Positions 45,700 through 55,872 of a stretch of DNA of 64,000 nt are shown piece by piece. The position numbers and the translations under genes were made by a program. The notes beneath the pieces were generated by a model. That model saw only the letters and a program-made list of their open reading frames with translations. It was not told the origin of the DNA and made no database searches. Numbering within the stretch: the first letter of the stretch is position 1; the number at the start of each line of letters is the position of its first letter. The DNA comes from Streptococcus moroccensis (GTDB taxonomy: Bacteria > Bacillota > Bacilli > Lactobacillales > Streptococcaceae): assembly GCF_030812835.1 (NCBI RefSeq), contig NZ_JAUSTM010000005.1:1-64000 (forward strand). Direction: 5' to 3'.

Positions 45700-45711
45700 G
45701 GAAAAACAAGA

Positions 45712-45903
45712 ATCATCTCTCCTTAAAAGCAAATCCAGGGAAGTGGCGGTCAGTGCGAGCCACCTTTGCTAGAGAGGTGTTGCTACTTGTTTGACAACTG
45801 AGTGGAAACACTCTGCATAGTCGAGCTTTGGCTCAATGAGGATGACAAGTTCATCGAATGAAGGTGGTACCGCGGTTTTCGCCCTTCGTTTGATGGACTT
45901 TTT
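45712..45903 (+). promoter_or_regulatory. Alanine T-box leader
   Basis: The conserved T-box sequence AAGGTGGTACCGCGG is at 45861-45875. The specifier is probably GCT (alanine) at 45768-45770, in the expected place before the 3' strand of stem I (GAGAGG). The terminator pairs 45849-45864 with 45883-45898 over 16 bases with three wobbles, then five T, and encloses the T-box sequence. Uncharged tRNA(Ala) would favour the antiterminator and permit expression of the LURP-one gene and alaS. Confidence 0.9.
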
Positions 45904-45923
45904 GGCGCTTTTTGGAGGTATTT

Positions 45924-46424
45924 ATGAGCCGTCAATTTGAAATCAAGCAAAAAATGTGGTCATTAGGTGGTAAGTTCACCATAAAAGATGAATCTGGCAA
46001 GCCGGCTTATGAGGTTAAGGGAAGTTTTTTACAGATTCCAAAAACCTTTACCTTGTCAGACATGTCTGGCAATCTCATCAGTCAAATTGAGAAAAAAATG
46101 CTGACCTTTTTGCCACAATTTACAGTCAGTCTATCTAATGGCCAATCGTTTGTGCTTAAAAAGCAATTCACTTGGTTTAAACCTCGCTATAGCCTTTCTG
46201 GTCTCAACATGACTGTTCAGGGCGATTGGTGGGATATGAATTTCACTCTCAGTCAAAAGGGGCGAAAAATAGCGGAAATCAACCAAGCCTGGCTAGCGAT
46301 GACCTCGACTTACCAAGTGACGGTCCTAGATGATGCCTATGCAGACCTGGTCATCTCCTTGGTCGTTGCCATTGACTACGTCAAGGAACAAGAAGCTGCC
46401 GCAGCAAGCTCATCTGCCACATAA
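45924..46424 (+). CDS. LURP-one-related (YxjI-like) protein
   Basis: From ATG 45924 (GGAGG before it) the protein has 166 residues of the LURP-one/YxjI fold, a tubby-like beta barrel: FEIKQKMWSLGGKFTIKDESGKPAYEVKGS and FTLSDMSGNLISQIEKK. The function is unknown. It lies between the alanine T-box and alaS, so it should be induced when alanine tRNA is uncharged. Confidence 0.82.
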   Translation: MSRQFEIKQKMWSLGGKFTIKDESGKPAYEVKGSFLQIPKTFTLSDMSGNLISQIEKKMLTFLPQFTVSLSNGQSFVLKKQFTWFKPRYSLSGLNMTVQGDWWDMNFTLSQKGRKIAEINQAWLAMTSTYQVTVLDDAYADLVISLVVAIDYVKEQEAAAASSSAT

Positions 46425-46466
46425 CCCTATTAACCAAACACTATCATAAGAAATAAGGAAAATATC

Positions 46467-49088
46467 ATGAAACAACTCTCATCAGCCCAAGTCCGCCAAA
46501 TGTGGCTTGACTTCTTTGCTTCTAAAGGTCATGCGATCGAACCTTCAGCTAACTTGGTTCCAGTCAATGACCCGACCCTTTTGTGGATTAACTCAGGGGT
46601 TGCTACTCTCAAGAAATATTTTGATGGGTCTGTGATTCCAGAGAACCCACGGATTACCAATGCTCAAAAGTCTATCCGTACTAACGACATTGAAAATGTC
46701 GGTAAGACAGCTCGTCACCATACCATGTTTGAAATGCTCGGGAACTTCTCAATCGGAGATTATTTCCGTGACGAAGCGATTGGTTTTGCCTTTGAGCTCT
46801 TGACCAGTCCAGAATGGTTTGCCTTTGACTTAGACAAGCTTTACATGACCTATTATCCAGATGATCTTGATTCCTATAATCGGTGGATCGAACTTGGAGT
46901 CGATCCGAGCCACCTGATTCCGATTGAGGATAACTTCTGGGAAATCGGTGCGGGTCCTTCCGGTCCTGACACGGAAATCTTCTATGACCGTGGGGAATCC
47001 TTTGATCCTGAAAATATTGGGGTGCGTTTGATTGCTGAAGACATCGAAAACGACCGCTACATCGAGATTTGGAACATCGTTTTGTCTCAGTTCAACGCAG
47101 ACCCAGAAGTACCACGTTCTGAGTACAAAGAATTACCAACCAAGAACATCGATACGGGGGCTGGTCTTGAGCGTATCGTGTCTATCTTCCAAGGGGCTAA
47201 GACCAATTTTGAGACTGACCTCTTTATGCCAATCATCCGTGAAGTGGAAAAACTTTCTGGAAAAACCTATGACCCTGATGGCGATAACATGAGTTTCAAG
47301 GTCATTGCGGACCACATTCGCTCACTGGCTTTTGCGATCGGTGATGGTGCCCTTCCAGGTAACGAAGGTCGTGGTTATGTGCTTCGTCGTCTTCTCCGTC
47401 GTGCCGTTATGCATGGCCGTCGTTTGGGTATTAACGAGCCCTTCCTTTACAAGTTGGTCGTAACTGTTGGCCAAATCATGGAAAGCTACTACCCAGAAGT
47501 TCTTGAAAAACGTGACTTTATCGAGAAGATTGTTAAGCGTGAGGAAGAAACCTTTGCCCGTACGATCGAAGCGGGAAGCAGCCATTTAGACAGCCTCTTG
47601 TCTGACCTCAAAGCAGCAGGCAAGGATACTCTTGATGGTCAAGATATCTTCAAGCTCTACGATACTTATGGCTTCCCTGTCGAGTTGACAGAAGAATTGG
47701 CTGAAGATAATGGTTTCAAGATTGACCATGACGGCTTTAAAGCAGCCATGAAAGAGCAACAGGACCGTGCGCGTGCCGCTGTGGTTAAGGGTGGCTCTAT
47801 GGGCATGCAAAACGAGACCCTGCAAAACATCACAGTAGCCTCAAGCTTTAGTTACGACACCCTAGTATTGGACTCAGACTTGGTGGCCTTGGTTGTTGCT
47901 AATGAAACCGTTGAAACGGCTGAAGCTGGTCAAGAAGCCTTGGCAGTCTTTAGCCAAACCCCATTCTATGCGGAAATGGGTGGTCAAGTAGCTGACCATG
48001 GTGTGATCTCAGATGCTTCTGGCAATATTGTTGCCAAGGTTGTTGATGTTCAAAAAGCGCCAAATGGCCAACCGCTTCATGCGCTCGAACTCCTAGCAGA
48101 TGTAGCTGTCGGTGGGACCTATCACCTTGTGGTTGACGCTAAACGTCGCTATGCGGTTGAAAAAAACCACACGGCAACGCACTTGCTTCACGCTGCCCTT
48201 CATCAGGTTCTTGGCAACCATGCCACTCAGGCAGGTTCCTTGAATGATGTGGATGTGCTTCGTTTTGACTTTACGCACTTCCAAGCTTTGACAGCCGAAG
48301 AGTTGCGCGCTATTGAAACCCAGGTTAACGAAAAAATCTGGGAAGCCATCGCAGTTGAAACCATCGAAACAGATATTGATACAGCGAAATCTCTTGGTGC
48401 TATGGCCCTCTTTGGTGAAAAGTACGGTCAAAGCGTGCGTGTCGTGAAAATTGGCGATTACTCGATCGAGCTTTGTGGGGGGACGCACCTTGCCAACACG
48501 TCTGAAATCGGCCTCTTTAAGATCTTGAAAGAAGAAGGGATTGGTTCAGGTACCCGTCGTATCGTCGCTGTCACTAGCTCTGATGCCTTTGCGGCCTTCC
48601 GTGAGCAAGAAGATGCCCTTAAAGAGATAGCATCAACGCTTAAAGCGCCACAAATCAAGGAAGTTCCAGCTAAGGTAGCCAGCTTACAAGAGCAACTGCG
48701 CGAGCTTCAAAAAGAAAACGCAGCCCTTAAAGAAAAAGCGGCAGCAGCAGCAGCAGGCGATGTCTTTAAAGACGTCCAAGAAGCAAATGGCGTGCGCTAC
48801 ATCGCTAGTCAAGTTCAAGTATCTGATGCAGGAGCACTTCGTAACTTTGCTGATAACTGGAAGCAAAAAGATTATTCTGATGTCCTAGTGCTTGTCGCAG
48901 CCATCGGCGAGAAAGTAAACCTCTTGGTAGCCAGCAAGTCGGCAGATGTTCACGCTGGAAACCTCGTTAAAGAATTGGCACCGATTGTGTCAGGTCGTGG
49001 TGGTGGGAAACCAGACATGGCTATGGCCGGAGGTAGCGATGCCTCTAGCATTGACAACCTCTTGACAGCTGTCGCAGAAAATCTATAA
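46467..49088 (+). CDS. alaS: Alanyl-tRNA synthetase
   Basis: An 873-residue enzyme of normal length. Class II catalytic core (about 1-250) beginning [28 protein letters not shown], tRNA-recognition region, editing domain with [13 protein letters not shown] (about 565) and [13 protein letters not shown] (about 670), and the C-terminal DHHA1 domain after an Ala-rich coiled segment. It is controlled with the upstream LURP-one gene by the T-box. Confidence 0.97.
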   Translation: MKQLSSAQVRQMWLDFFASKGHAIEPSANLVPVNDPTLLWINSGVATLKKYFDGSVIPENPRITNAQKSIRTNDIENVGKTARHHTMFEMLGNFSIGDYFRDEAIGFAFELLTSPEWFAFDLDKLYMTYYPDDLDSYNRWIELGVDPSHLIPIEDNFWEIGAGPSGPDTEIFYDRGESFDPENIGVRLIAEDIENDRYIEIWNIVLSQFNADPEVPRSEYKELPTKNIDTGAGLERIVSIFQGAKTNFETDLFMPIIREVEKLSGKTYDPDGDNMSFKVIADHIRSLAFAIGDGALPGNEGRGYVLRRLLRRAVMHGRRLGINEPFLYKLVVTVGQIMESYYPEVLEKRDFIEKIVKREEETFARTIEAGSSHLDSLLSDLKAAGKDTLDGQDIFKLYDTYGFPVELTEELAEDNGFKIDHDGFKAAMKEQQDRARAAVVKGGSMGMQNETLQNITVASSFSYDTLVLDSDLVALVVANETVETAEAGQEALAVFSQTPFYAEMGGQVADHGVISDASGNIVAKVVDVQKAPNGQPLHALELLADVAVGGTYHLVVDAKRRYAVEKNHTATHLLHAALHQVLGNHATQAGSLNDVDVLRFDFTHFQALTAEELRAIETQVNEKIWEAIAVETIETDIDTAKSLGAMALFGEKYGQSVRVVKIGDYSIELCGGTHLANTSEIGLFKILKEEGIGSGTRRIVAVTSSDAFAAFREQEDALKEIASTLKAPQIKEVPAKVASLQEQLRELQKENAALKEKAAAAAAGDVFKDVQEANGVRYIASQVQVSDAGALRNFADNWKQKDYSDVLVLVAAIGEKVNLLVASKSADVHAGNLVKELAPIVSGRGGGKPDMAMAGGSDASSIDNLLTAVAENL

Positions 49089-49092
49089 CCTT

Positions 49093-49145
49093 TAGGGAGT
49101 GAGACAAAATCGGTAACCGAATAGGTTCGATTTCCCCTCCCTTTT
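49093..49145 (+). terminator. Terminator after alaS
   Basis: AGGGAG pairs with CTCCCT, with nested AAATCG/CGATTT and AACC/GGTT pairings, followed by six T. Confidence 0.7.
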
Positions 49146-49159
49146 TTATTTTTTAGGTT

Positions 49160-49475
49160 CAGGCTGAGAAGGTCTATTCCCAGACCTTCTCACTCCCACC
49201 CCCGCATAGCTCAAACAATCAGAAAGTGACTGTTTGAGGTTGGAAATAGTGGAAACGACGTTTCCCTCTTTTGTTAGGGTATAAAAGCTGATGAAATCAG
49301 CGAATGAGAGGCCAATCAGCAGTGGCTCATTGGTGCTAAAGCACCTAATGACCTGTGCAGGGGTAACACTAAAACTGGCATAGCCAGTGAGTGTTACTTC
49401 CAACCACTGCATCTTGTTTAACTGCTGATAAATGATTAGAAGGCTAGGACTTTTTTCCCAGCCTCTTTTAGTATT
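49160..49475. repeat. Palindrome-rich multi-hairpin intergenic element
   Basis: At least seven perfect or near-perfect stems lie in this stretch: GAGAAGGTCT/AGACCTTCTC (49166-49191); CTCAAACA/TGTTTGAG (49210-49238); an outer stem GGTTGGAA (49238-49245) with TTCCAACC (49398-49405) enclosing GGAAAC-GAC-GTTTCC (49251-49265), GCTGAT-GAA-ATCAGC (49288-49302), AATGAG...CTCATT, GGTGCT-AA-AGCACC (49332-49345) and GTAACACT...AGTGTTAC (49363-49397). A terminator-like AGGCT/AGCCT hairpin with T run ends it near 49475. A short minus-strand frame inside is not convincing. It is probably a dispersed repeat or an unrecognised structured RNA. Confidence 0.6.
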
Positions 49476-49634
49476 TTTATAACTTGACCAGCTTTAGGAA
49501 AAAAGTTATTCTAGAAGTATGCTAGGACTGGTTCTTAGACCAAAATGCAAATCTATCGTGATGGTAAGGCCTTTCAGCCCTTTTGCCATTGCGACAGGAG
49601 ATACTCAGCAGTTAACACTCAAAAGGAGAAAAAC

Positions 49635-50648
49635 ATGCTAACTATTGCTTTTATTGGAAATGGGAAATCGACCTATCGCTACCATATGCCTTTTATTCAA
49701 AAACATGGTCAGTTTAAGGTGAAAACAATCTATTCCCGAACAGCAGGCACCTGGCCCAAATTAGATGGGATTGCTTACACTCATGACATTCAAGATGTGT
49801 TGACAGACTCTGAATTGGATTTGGTGGTTATCACAACCCCTCATACCGTTCACTATGAGTTAGCCAAAGCTTGTTTGGAGGCTGGAAAAAATGTTCTTCT
49901 CGAAAAGCCTTTTACAGAGACAGCCGCTGAGGCGCGCGAACTTTTTGCTCTCGCTAAGGAAAAAGGTCTTTTCTTACAAGCCTATCAGAATCGTCGTTTT
50001 GACTCGGACTTTTTAACGGTTCAAAAGGTCATCGAATCAGGGAAATTAGGAGACTTGCTGGAGCTAGAGATGCATTTTGACTATTATCGTCCAGAAATAC
50101 CTGAGTCAGTTGATTTTTTTGACAATGCGACCAGCTACCTCTATGGTCATGCCTGCCATACCTTAGACCAAGTCATTTCTTATTTTGGTCTTCCGCATAA
50201 AGTCCATTATGATGTGCGCCAACTTCTTGGCGACGGTCGGATGAACGATTATTTTGACCTCGATTTGTACTATGAGGGGCCGCTTAAAATATCAGTGAAA
50301 TCTTCTTATTTCCGCTTGAAAGAACGACCAAGTTTCATCGTTTACGGCAAAAAAGGTGTCTTTGTCAAGGAAAGTAAGGACCGCCAAGAAGCAGATCTCA
50401 AACGCTTCTACATGCCTACCAACCCTGATTTTGGCCTCGATTTCCCAGAACATTACGGTACCCTGACCTACATCGATGATCAAGGGCAATATCGTGAAGA
50501 AAAAGTCATTAGTGAAGTTGGCGATTACACTTGTTATTACCAGTATGTTTATGAAACCTTGGCCAATGGCGCTCCAAAACTAATCAAGGATGAAGAAACC
50601 ATTGCCCTTATGGAAATGCTTGAAGAAGGGTTAAAGACGCTTAAATAA
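49635..50648 (+). CDS. Gfo/Idh/MocA-family oxidoreductase
   Basis: From ATG 49635 (AAAAGGAG before it) the protein has 337 residues. The Rossmann start is IAFIGNGKSTYRYHMPF, then DLVVITTPHTVHYELAKACLEAGKNVLLEKPFTETAAEA (the EKP motif), and the C-terminal alpha/beta domain with HACHTLDQVISYFG. It is an NAD(P)-dependent dehydrogenase acting on a sugar, inositol or bile-pigment-like substrate; the substrate is unknown. The frame extends upstream to 49545 but lacks a start signal there. It is followed nine bases later by an amidase. Confidence 0.85.
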   Translation: MLTIAFIGNGKSTYRYHMPFIQKHGQFKVKTIYSRTAGTWPKLDGIAYTHDIQDVLTDSELDLVVITTPHTVHYELAKACLEAGKNVLLEKPFTETAAEARELFALAKEKGLFLQAYQNRRFDSDFLTVQKVIESGKLGDLLELEMHFDYYRPEIPESVDFFDNATSYLYGHACHTLDQVISYFGLPHKVHYDVRQLLGDGRMNDYFDLDLYYEGPLKISVKSSYFRLKERPSFIVYGKKGVFVKESKDRQEADLKRFYMPTNPDFGLDFPEHYGTLTYIDDQGQYREEKVISEVGDYTCYYQYVYETLANGAPKLIKDEETIALMEMLEEGLKTLK

Positions 50649-50657
50649 GGAGAATAC

Positions 50658-52103
50658 ATGTTTCATGATGCACTGGCAATGGCTGATGCTATTCGCCAAA
50701 AAGAGGTCTCATCGCTTGAGCTCGTTAATGATAGCATTGCCAACATTGAAAAGATGAATCCAAAGCTCAATGCTGTCGTCAGTAAACAGTATGAGGAAGC
50801 TCGTGAAAAGGCGAAAACTCTAAAGGATAAGGGACAACCTTTCTTAGGAGTTCCCTTTCTCTTAAAGGACTTAGGCCAGAATCAAGCTGGACAGCTATCT
50901 ACTTCAGGTTCCAAACTCTTCGCCAACTACAGAGCGCAAAGAAGCGATTACCTGGTAGAGGTTTTTGAAAGCCTTGGCTTTATCGTCCTTGGACGAACCA
51001 ATACCCCTGAATTTGGCTTTAAAAATATCAGTGATTCGCGCCTGCACGGTGCCGTCAATCTACCGCAAGATGTCACTCGCAATGCGGGTGGGTCAAGCGG
51101 AGGCTCGGCAGCAGCAGTGGCGTCAGGAATGGTTCCGATAGCAGGAGCTAGTGATGGTGGTGGCTCTATCCGTATCCCAGCTTCCTTTAACGGCCTCATC
51201 GGCCTCAAACCCAGCCGAGGGCGTATTCCAGTAGGACCAGATTCCTATCGAGGCTGGCAGGGAGCCTCGGTCAACTTTGCCTTGACGAAATCTGTGAGAG
51301 ACACTCAACACCTGCTCTATCACACCCAGCGCTATCAGACAGAGAGTCCTTTCCCCTTGCCAAGGCTGAGTCAGTCTGAGCTTTTTAAGGAAAAATGGGA
51401 GAAGCCCTTAAAGATCGCTCTCCTAACGGCGTCGCCGATTGGAGGCCGTGTGTCAGACCAAGCCATTGCTGCCGCGACAGAGGCAGCCAAGTTCCTGTCC
51501 GACCAAGGGCATGAGGTCACCCCACTCCAGGCCCAGCCTGTCGATGGGGTTGCAGCCATGAAGGCCTACTATATCATGAACAGTGTCGAAACAGCCGCCA
51601 TGTTTGATGGGATAGAAGCGAGCTTAGGACGGCTAATGGCACCAGATGATATGGAACTGATGACTTGGGCTATCTACCAATCAGGCCAGACCATTCCTGC
51701 CAAAACCTACAGTCATACCCTCAATGTCTGGGATCAGTTCTCAGCCCAGATGGCTCACTTCCACGAAGAATATGATATTGTCTTGACTCCGACGGTTGCT
51801 GATGTGGCGCCTAAGCATGGCCAGTTTGATTTATCAGAAAAGCTCAAAGACCAGTTGCTCCATATTGGTGAGGTTCCAATGCAGGAACAACAAGACCTCG
51901 TTTGGCAAATGTTTGCAGACAGTCTGGATTGGACCCCCTTTACCCAACAAGCCAATCTGACTGGCCAGCCAGCCCTCAGCTTACCGACTTATCGCAGGAA
52001 CGATGGCCTGTCAATAGGGGTTCAGCTGACAGCAGCAAAAGGGAGAGAAGATGTCTTGCTCCATTTAGCCAAAGATTTTGAAGATGCAGGGCTCTTGAGA
52101 TAA
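50658..52103 (+). CDS. Amidase (amidase-signature family)
   Basis: A 481-residue amidase with the signature [31 protein letters not shown] and the Ser-cisSer-Lys triad: Lys in PFLLKDLG (about 71), and the two Ser in the signature (about 147 and 171). It resembles GatA, but its position next to an oxidoreductase instead of gatC/gatB makes it a general amidase. AGGAG precedes ATG 50658. Confidence 0.88.
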   Translation: MFHDALAMADAIRQKEVSSLELVNDSIANIEKMNPKLNAVVSKQYEEAREKAKTLKDKGQPFLGVPFLLKDLGQNQAGQLSTSGSKLFANYRAQRSDYLVEVFESLGFIVLGRTNTPEFGFKNISDSRLHGAVNLPQDVTRNAGGSSGGSAAAVASGMVPIAGASDGGGSIRIPASFNGLIGLKPSRGRIPVGPDSYRGWQGASVNFALTKSVRDTQHLLYHTQRYQTESPFPLPRLSQSELFKEKWEKPLKIALLTASPIGGRVSDQAIAAATEAAKFLSDQGHEVTPLQAQPVDGVAAMKAYYIMNSVETAAMFDGIEASLGRLMAPDDMELMTWAIYQSGQTIPAKTYSHTLNVWDQFSAQMAHFHEEYDIVLTPTVADVAPKHGQFDLSEKLKDQLLHIGEVPMQEQQDLVWQMFADSLDWTPFTQQANLTGQPALSLPTYRRNDGLSIGVQLTAAKGREDVLLHLAKDFEDAGLLR

Positions 52104-52227
52104 AACAGAAGATTGTGAAATGTAAAACGTTATTGCAAAAAAAAATAGGTTAAAAAACCTTGTTTTTAAAAGATGAAAACACTGAAAATGATGTTAAAAT
52201 AGTTTGTGAAATTTTCAAGCAAATAAA

Positions 52228-52256
52228 TTGAGAATAGGCTTTCATTATGATATAGT
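52228..52256 (+). promoter_or_regulatory. Promoter of the amino-acid ABC transporter
   Basis: TTGAGA at 52228-52233, a 17-base spacer and TATAGT at 52251-52256. The start of transcription is about 52263, leaving a 65-base leader that contains a terminator-like hairpin. Confidence 0.55.
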
Positions 52257-52286
52257 GAAACAGTTGGAATCTGTTCTAAAAATGGG

Positions 52287-52327
52287 AGAGAGTCCAATAA
52301 TAAAATATTTTTAGGGGACTCTTTTTC
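52287..52327 (+). promoter_or_regulatory. Hairpin with T tract masking the ribosome binding site
   Basis: AGAGAGTCC (52287-52295) pairs with GGACTCTTT (52316-52324), followed by T residues to 52326, one base before the ATG. The likely ribosome binding site AGGGGA (52313-52318) lies at the loop edge and in the 3' arm. The structure could terminate transcription or block translation; its effector is unknown. Confidence 0.45.
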
Positions 52328-53215
52328 ATGAAAAAGAAATTATTAGCATCATTAGTTGCCCTAGGGGCTACAGTTTTAGTCGGTTGCAGTACTAACAAAG
52401 CAACAGAATCTACAGCGCCGTCTGCTGAAGCAACAGTATGGGACAAAGTGCAAGAAGCAGGTGTTCTTAAGGTAGCGACACCAGCAACCCTTTACCCAAC
52501 AAGTTACTATAATGATGATAACCAATTGGTCGGTTACGAAATTGATATGATGACCGAAATCGGAGAACGTCTTGGTGTCGATGTAGAATTCGTTGAAATT
52601 GGAGTAGCGGAGGCTTTCACTTCGGTTGATAGTGGCAAGGTTGATGTTGCTGTTAACAACTTTGACTCAACACCAGAACGCCTCGAAAAGTACAACTTCT
52701 CAGTGCCCTACAAATACTCCGTTGGTGGCATGATTGTTCGTGAAGATGGTAGTTCAGGTATTGAAGCAGCGGACCTTAGCGACTGGACTGGCAAAAAAGC
52801 TGGTGGTGGTGCTGGTACCCAGTACATGAAAATTGCTGAAAAACAAGGTGCCGAACCAGTTATCTACGACAATGTGACCAACGATGTCTACCTACGTGAC
52901 GTCTCAACAGGTCGCACAGACTTTGTGCCAAATGATTACTTTACACAAGTCATTGCTGTTCAAATGATTACTGAAAAATTCCCTGATATTAAAGTCAAAA
53001 TGGGAACAGTAAAATACAACCCAACAGAGCAAGGGATTGTTATGAGCAAAACTGATGAGAGCTTGAAAGAAAAACTCGATGAAGTCATTAAAGCAATGCA
53101 AGAAGATGGCACGATGAAGGCTATCTCAGAAAAATATTATGCTGGTCAAGATTTGACACAACCACTTGAGGATGTCGATAATATTCCAGTCATCGATGTT
53201 TCTGACATCAAATAA
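52328..53215 (+). CDS. Amino-acid ABC transporter substrate-binding lipoprotein
   Basis: A 295-residue solute-binding protein (family 3) with a lipoprotein signal LVALGATVLVGC, Cys20. The domain covers about 40-280 (VLKVATPATLYPTSYYNDDNQLVGYEIDMMTEIGERLGV). It is in the polar amino acid / cystine-like group; the ligand is uncertain. It precedes a permease gene; no ATPase gene is nearby, so it shares one from elsewhere. Confidence 0.88.
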   Translation: MKKKLLASLVALGATVLVGCSTNKATESTAPSAEATVWDKVQEAGVLKVATPATLYPTSYYNDDNQLVGYEIDMMTEIGERLGVDVEFVEIGVAEAFTSVDSGKVDVAVNNFDSTPERLEKYNFSVPYKYSVGGMIVREDGSSGIEAADLSDWTGKKAGGGAGTQYMKIAEKQGAEPVIYDNVTNDVYLRDVSTGRTDFVPNDYFTQVIAVQMITEKFPDIKVKMGTVKYNPTEQGIVMSKTDESLKEKLDEVIKAMQEDGTMKAISEKYYAGQDLTQPLEDVDNIPVIDVSDIK

Positions 53216-53231
53216 TGAACGCTTACTAAGT

Positions 53232-53262
53232 GGGAGGCTGGACAATTTGCCCAGCCTTTTCT
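53232..53262 (+). terminator. Intercistronic terminator-like hairpin
   Basis: GGCTGG pairs with CCAGCC (with GCC extension) around an AT-rich loop, followed by TTTTCTT. Placed between the binding-protein and permease genes, it would lower permease expression relative to the binding protein. Confidence 0.6.
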
Positions 53263-53286
53263 TGAAAAATTTTGAAGGAGAAATCA

Positions 53287-53958
53287 ATGATTAAATGGGA
53301 TGCCATTTTTAGCCTTCCCTTAGCCCTTGAAGCCCTACCAAGTATCTTGGAAGGACTCCCTTACACGCTGTCTCTATCCTTGATAGGCTTTTTACTAGGT
53401 ACCGTGTTAGGGTTCTTTGTGGCTTTGATGAAAATGTCGTCGCTGCGTCCATTGAGGTGGCTGATGAACACCCACATTTCCTTAATGCGAGGGACTCCTC
53501 TAATGGTGCTCTTGTTTCTGATCTACTTTGGATTGCCTTTTGTTGGCCTTCAACTAGATGCCATCACGGCATCAATCTTGGGCTTTACCATGATGTCGAG
53601 CGCCTATATTGCTGAGATTATTCGTTCCTCCCTTTCAGCAGTCGACAAAGGACAATGGGAAGCGGCAAAAGCCCTCGGAATTAAAACATCGACCATCTAC
53701 CGAAAAGTTATTATTCCTCAGGCGATAAGGATTGCCATACCTCCACTAAGCAATATTCTCTTAGATATGGTTAAAAGCACGTCTCTAACAGCTATGATTA
53801 CAGTTCCAGAAATTTTTAATAAGGCTAAAATTGTTGGTGGTGCCAAATCTGATTACATGACGGTATATATTTTAGTTGCCTTAGTTTATTGGGTAATATG
53901 CACTCTTTATGCTTTTGGACAATCTAGACTTGAAACCAGGTTAGCAACCTATCAGTAA
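53287..53958 (+). CDS. Amino-acid ABC transporter permease
   Basis: From ATG 53287 (AAGGAG before it) the protein has 223 residues with five membrane segments and the HisMQ EAA loop AIDKGQWEAAKALGI-like segment (here SAVDKGQWEAAKALGIKTSTIYRKVIIPQAIRIAI). It is a family-3 type permease for the preceding binding protein. It has no neighbouring ATP-binding subunit. Confidence 0.9.
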   Translation: MIKWDAIFSLPLALEALPSILEGLPYTLSLSLIGFLLGTVLGFFVALMKMSSLRPLRWLMNTHISLMRGTPLMVLLFLIYFGLPFVGLQLDAITASILGFTMMSSAYIAEIIRSSLSAVDKGQWEAAKALGIKTSTIYRKVIIPQAIRIAIPPLSNILLDMVKSTSLTAMITVPEIFNKAKIVGGAKSDYMTVYILVALVYWVICTLYAFGQSRLETRLATYQ

Positions 53959-54139
53959 ATCTGTATACGGTTTCAAAAAGACAATGAAAAAACACTAAAA
54001 TCTCTTGTCAATTATACTGAAATTGGGTAAGGTAGAAGATAAGAATATGAGCAACGGATACCTATATAAACATCGTTTAATTTTGTTGTCAATGAGCTAA
54101 CGTAAACGGTAACTGATAAAATACTAGAGAAGGAGTACT

Positions 54140-55432
54140 ATGGTAGAAAAAGCTAGGAAGCTAAAAGCGCAATTACATATGCACTGGGAAAAAGACTATT
54201 TGCTTCTGCTGGCGATAGTGACGTTTGTCTATGCCATGTTGATGCCTGATAGTAAAGATCTTATTGCTAATTATCAAAAGTTGCTTTTTCACCAAACCTA
54301 CCTGATTCATGATTTTTTTGAAGTGGCTGGCATATCTGCTACCTTCTTTAATGTTTCTCTTCACTTTTTAGTCGCCTATTATCTTAATGTCCGAAATAAT
54401 TTAACCCATTTAACTGGATTTCAATTGGCGGCAGCTGGTATTTTTATTGGACACTCCTTTTTTGGAACCCATGTGTTAAACATTGTCCCTATTATTTTAG
54501 GGGTTGTTCTTTATTCATGGTGGTCCGGCCAATCCTTTAAACTCCACACGTCTCAAAGTTTGTTTGCAACATCAACAGCACCCTTGGTTTCTTATATCCT
54601 TCTCAACCAAGGCATCAGCATAACCTCAATTCTTCTAGCGACAGGTTTAGGACTTTTCCTCGGATTTGTAACCCCGCCTCTGGCTGAAGCATTTCTGAAA
54701 TTCCACCAAGGGTATACCCTTTATAATACGGGGTTTACGACTGGTATCATTGCCATGATGGTTTATGCTTGTCTTCGTTATCTTGGGTTTGAAGTTGACA
54801 GTGTTTCCATGATCAGTACCCATGCTCATCGCTATATCTATATCTATATTGCCTTTATCTGCGCAAATTTTATTATTTTCTCACTGATTGGTGCTGATTT
54901 TAATGAGATGACGCTAAAGTTTGGTAAACTCAACCGTCGTGTGGGTCGCTTGCCGGATGATTTTGTAATGAAATATGGGCGTCGAACGACTTTCTTAAAC
55001 ATGGGACTTACTGGGATGGCCTTCTTAACCATCGTCGTCTTGACAGGAATGCCACTAAACGGGCCGATCGCAGGAGGCTTAATGTCGATTATTGGGTTTG
55101 CTGCTTTCGGGAAACATCTCCGGAACACCCTACCCATTGCTGCAGGTGTTCTTTTAGCTGGTTATTTTTCCTTCGGGCATCTAAATGATTTGACTGTTAT
55201 TTTACCCCTATTATTTGGGACAGCTTTAGCCCCCATTGCTGGATATTATGGTATAATAGTTGGGGTAATAGCTGGCTTTCTGCAATTCAACGTCGCACAA
55301 AGCGTTATTGGACTGCATTTAGGACTTAGCTTATACAATAATGGGTTTTCGACAGGTTTCGTCGCAGCCTTTATGGTTCCTATCCTTGATAGCATTAAAG
55401 ACCGAATCCCTTTAAAAAAAGATAAAAAGTGA
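54140..55432 (+). CDS. DUF1576 membrane protein
   Basis: A 430-residue protein with about 12 hydrophobic segments, in two internally similar halves (LFLGFVTPPLAEAFLKFHQGYTLYNTGFTTGIIA in the first and IAGFLQFNVAQSVIGLHLGLSLYNNGFSTGFVA in the second), which is the DUF1576 pattern. The function is unknown; a transport role is plausible. AAGGAG lies before ATG 54140, and the gene is followed 10 bases later by a small protein. Confidence 0.8.
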   Translation: MVEKARKLKAQLHMHWEKDYLLLLAIVTFVYAMLMPDSKDLIANYQKLLFHQTYLIHDFFEVAGISATFFNVSLHFLVAYYLNVRNNLTHLTGFQLAAAGIFIGHSFFGTHVLNIVPIILGVVLYSWWSGQSFKLHTSQSLFATSTAPLVSYILLNQGISITSILLATGLGLFLGFVTPPLAEAFLKFHQGYTLYNTGFTTGIIAMMVYACLRYLGFEVDSVSMISTHAHRYIYIYIAFICANFIIFSLIGADFNEMTLKFGKLNRRVGRLPDDFVMKYGRRTTFLNMGLTGMAFLTIVVLTGMPLNGPIAGGLMSIIGFAAFGKHLRNTLPIAAGVLLAGYFSFGHLNDLTVILPLLFGTALAPIAGYYGIIVGVIAGFLQFNVAQSVIGLHLGLSLYNNGFSTGFVAAFMVPILDSIKDRIPLKKDKK

Positions 55433-55442
55433 GATTTAAAAA

Positions 55443-55787
55443 ATGATTACTGAAAAAAGCAAAGCTACTCGCATCATGAAAGAGCTAATTGGCTACTTTT
55501 TAGAGCATTGTTATTTTCAATTTGATATAAAGTTCAACTTAGACGACGAAAAGTTTGATCTTGCTATCTCGACACCATCTGAGGATGTGCCGACCCATTT
55601 TGATCATTTGATGGCTGACCTAAGCTTGGAGCGAGAGGTTGAAATCGATGAATATTATAATGCTTTACTAGGTGGCCATGGCACAGATCATGACTATACC
55701 CTTCTTGGAAAAGCAGTGGATGAATCTTCGATCGAATTAGAGGATGGCATCTTAACCTTAAAGGTGAGACGCTACAATCGCAAGTAA
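55443..55787 (+). CDS. Conserved hypothetical protein
   Basis: A 114-residue soluble protein, rich in Asp/Glu, with a stretch HYFQFDIKFNLDDEKFDLAI-like beta/alpha pattern and LLGKAVDESSIELEDGILTLKVRRY at the end. I do not recognise the family. It is co-transcribed with the DUF1576 gene, ten bases apart, so the two may act together. Confidence 0.65.
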   Translation: MITEKSKATRIMKELIGYFLEHCYFQFDIKFNLDDEKFDLAISTPSEDVPTHFDHLMADLSLEREVEIDEYYNALLGGHGTDHDYTLLGKAVDESSIELEDGILTLKVRRYNRK

Positions 55788-55833
55788 TGGTTCTTTGATG
55801 TTGCTGTGTAGATAAAATTAAAAATAATCACTA

Positions 55834-55872
55834 AGATGTGTCATAGATTGAAAAGTCTAGGCACATATTTTT
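55834..55872 (+). terminator. Terminator after the DUF1576 pair
   Basis: ATGTG-TCATAGA pairs with TCTAGGCACAT with one wobble, followed by seven T. The rest of 55873-56075 shows no gene or clear signal. Confidence 0.65.

Noticed and set aside
49115..49135. GGTTCGATTTCCC resembling a tRNA T arm
   Set aside because: There is no matching acceptor stem, anticodon arm or D arm around it; it belongs to the nested terminator hairpin.
49146..49412. An 88-codon minus-strand frame after alaS
   Set aside because: It lies wholly within the palindrome-rich element, has no ribosome binding site, and its composition follows from the hairpin arms.
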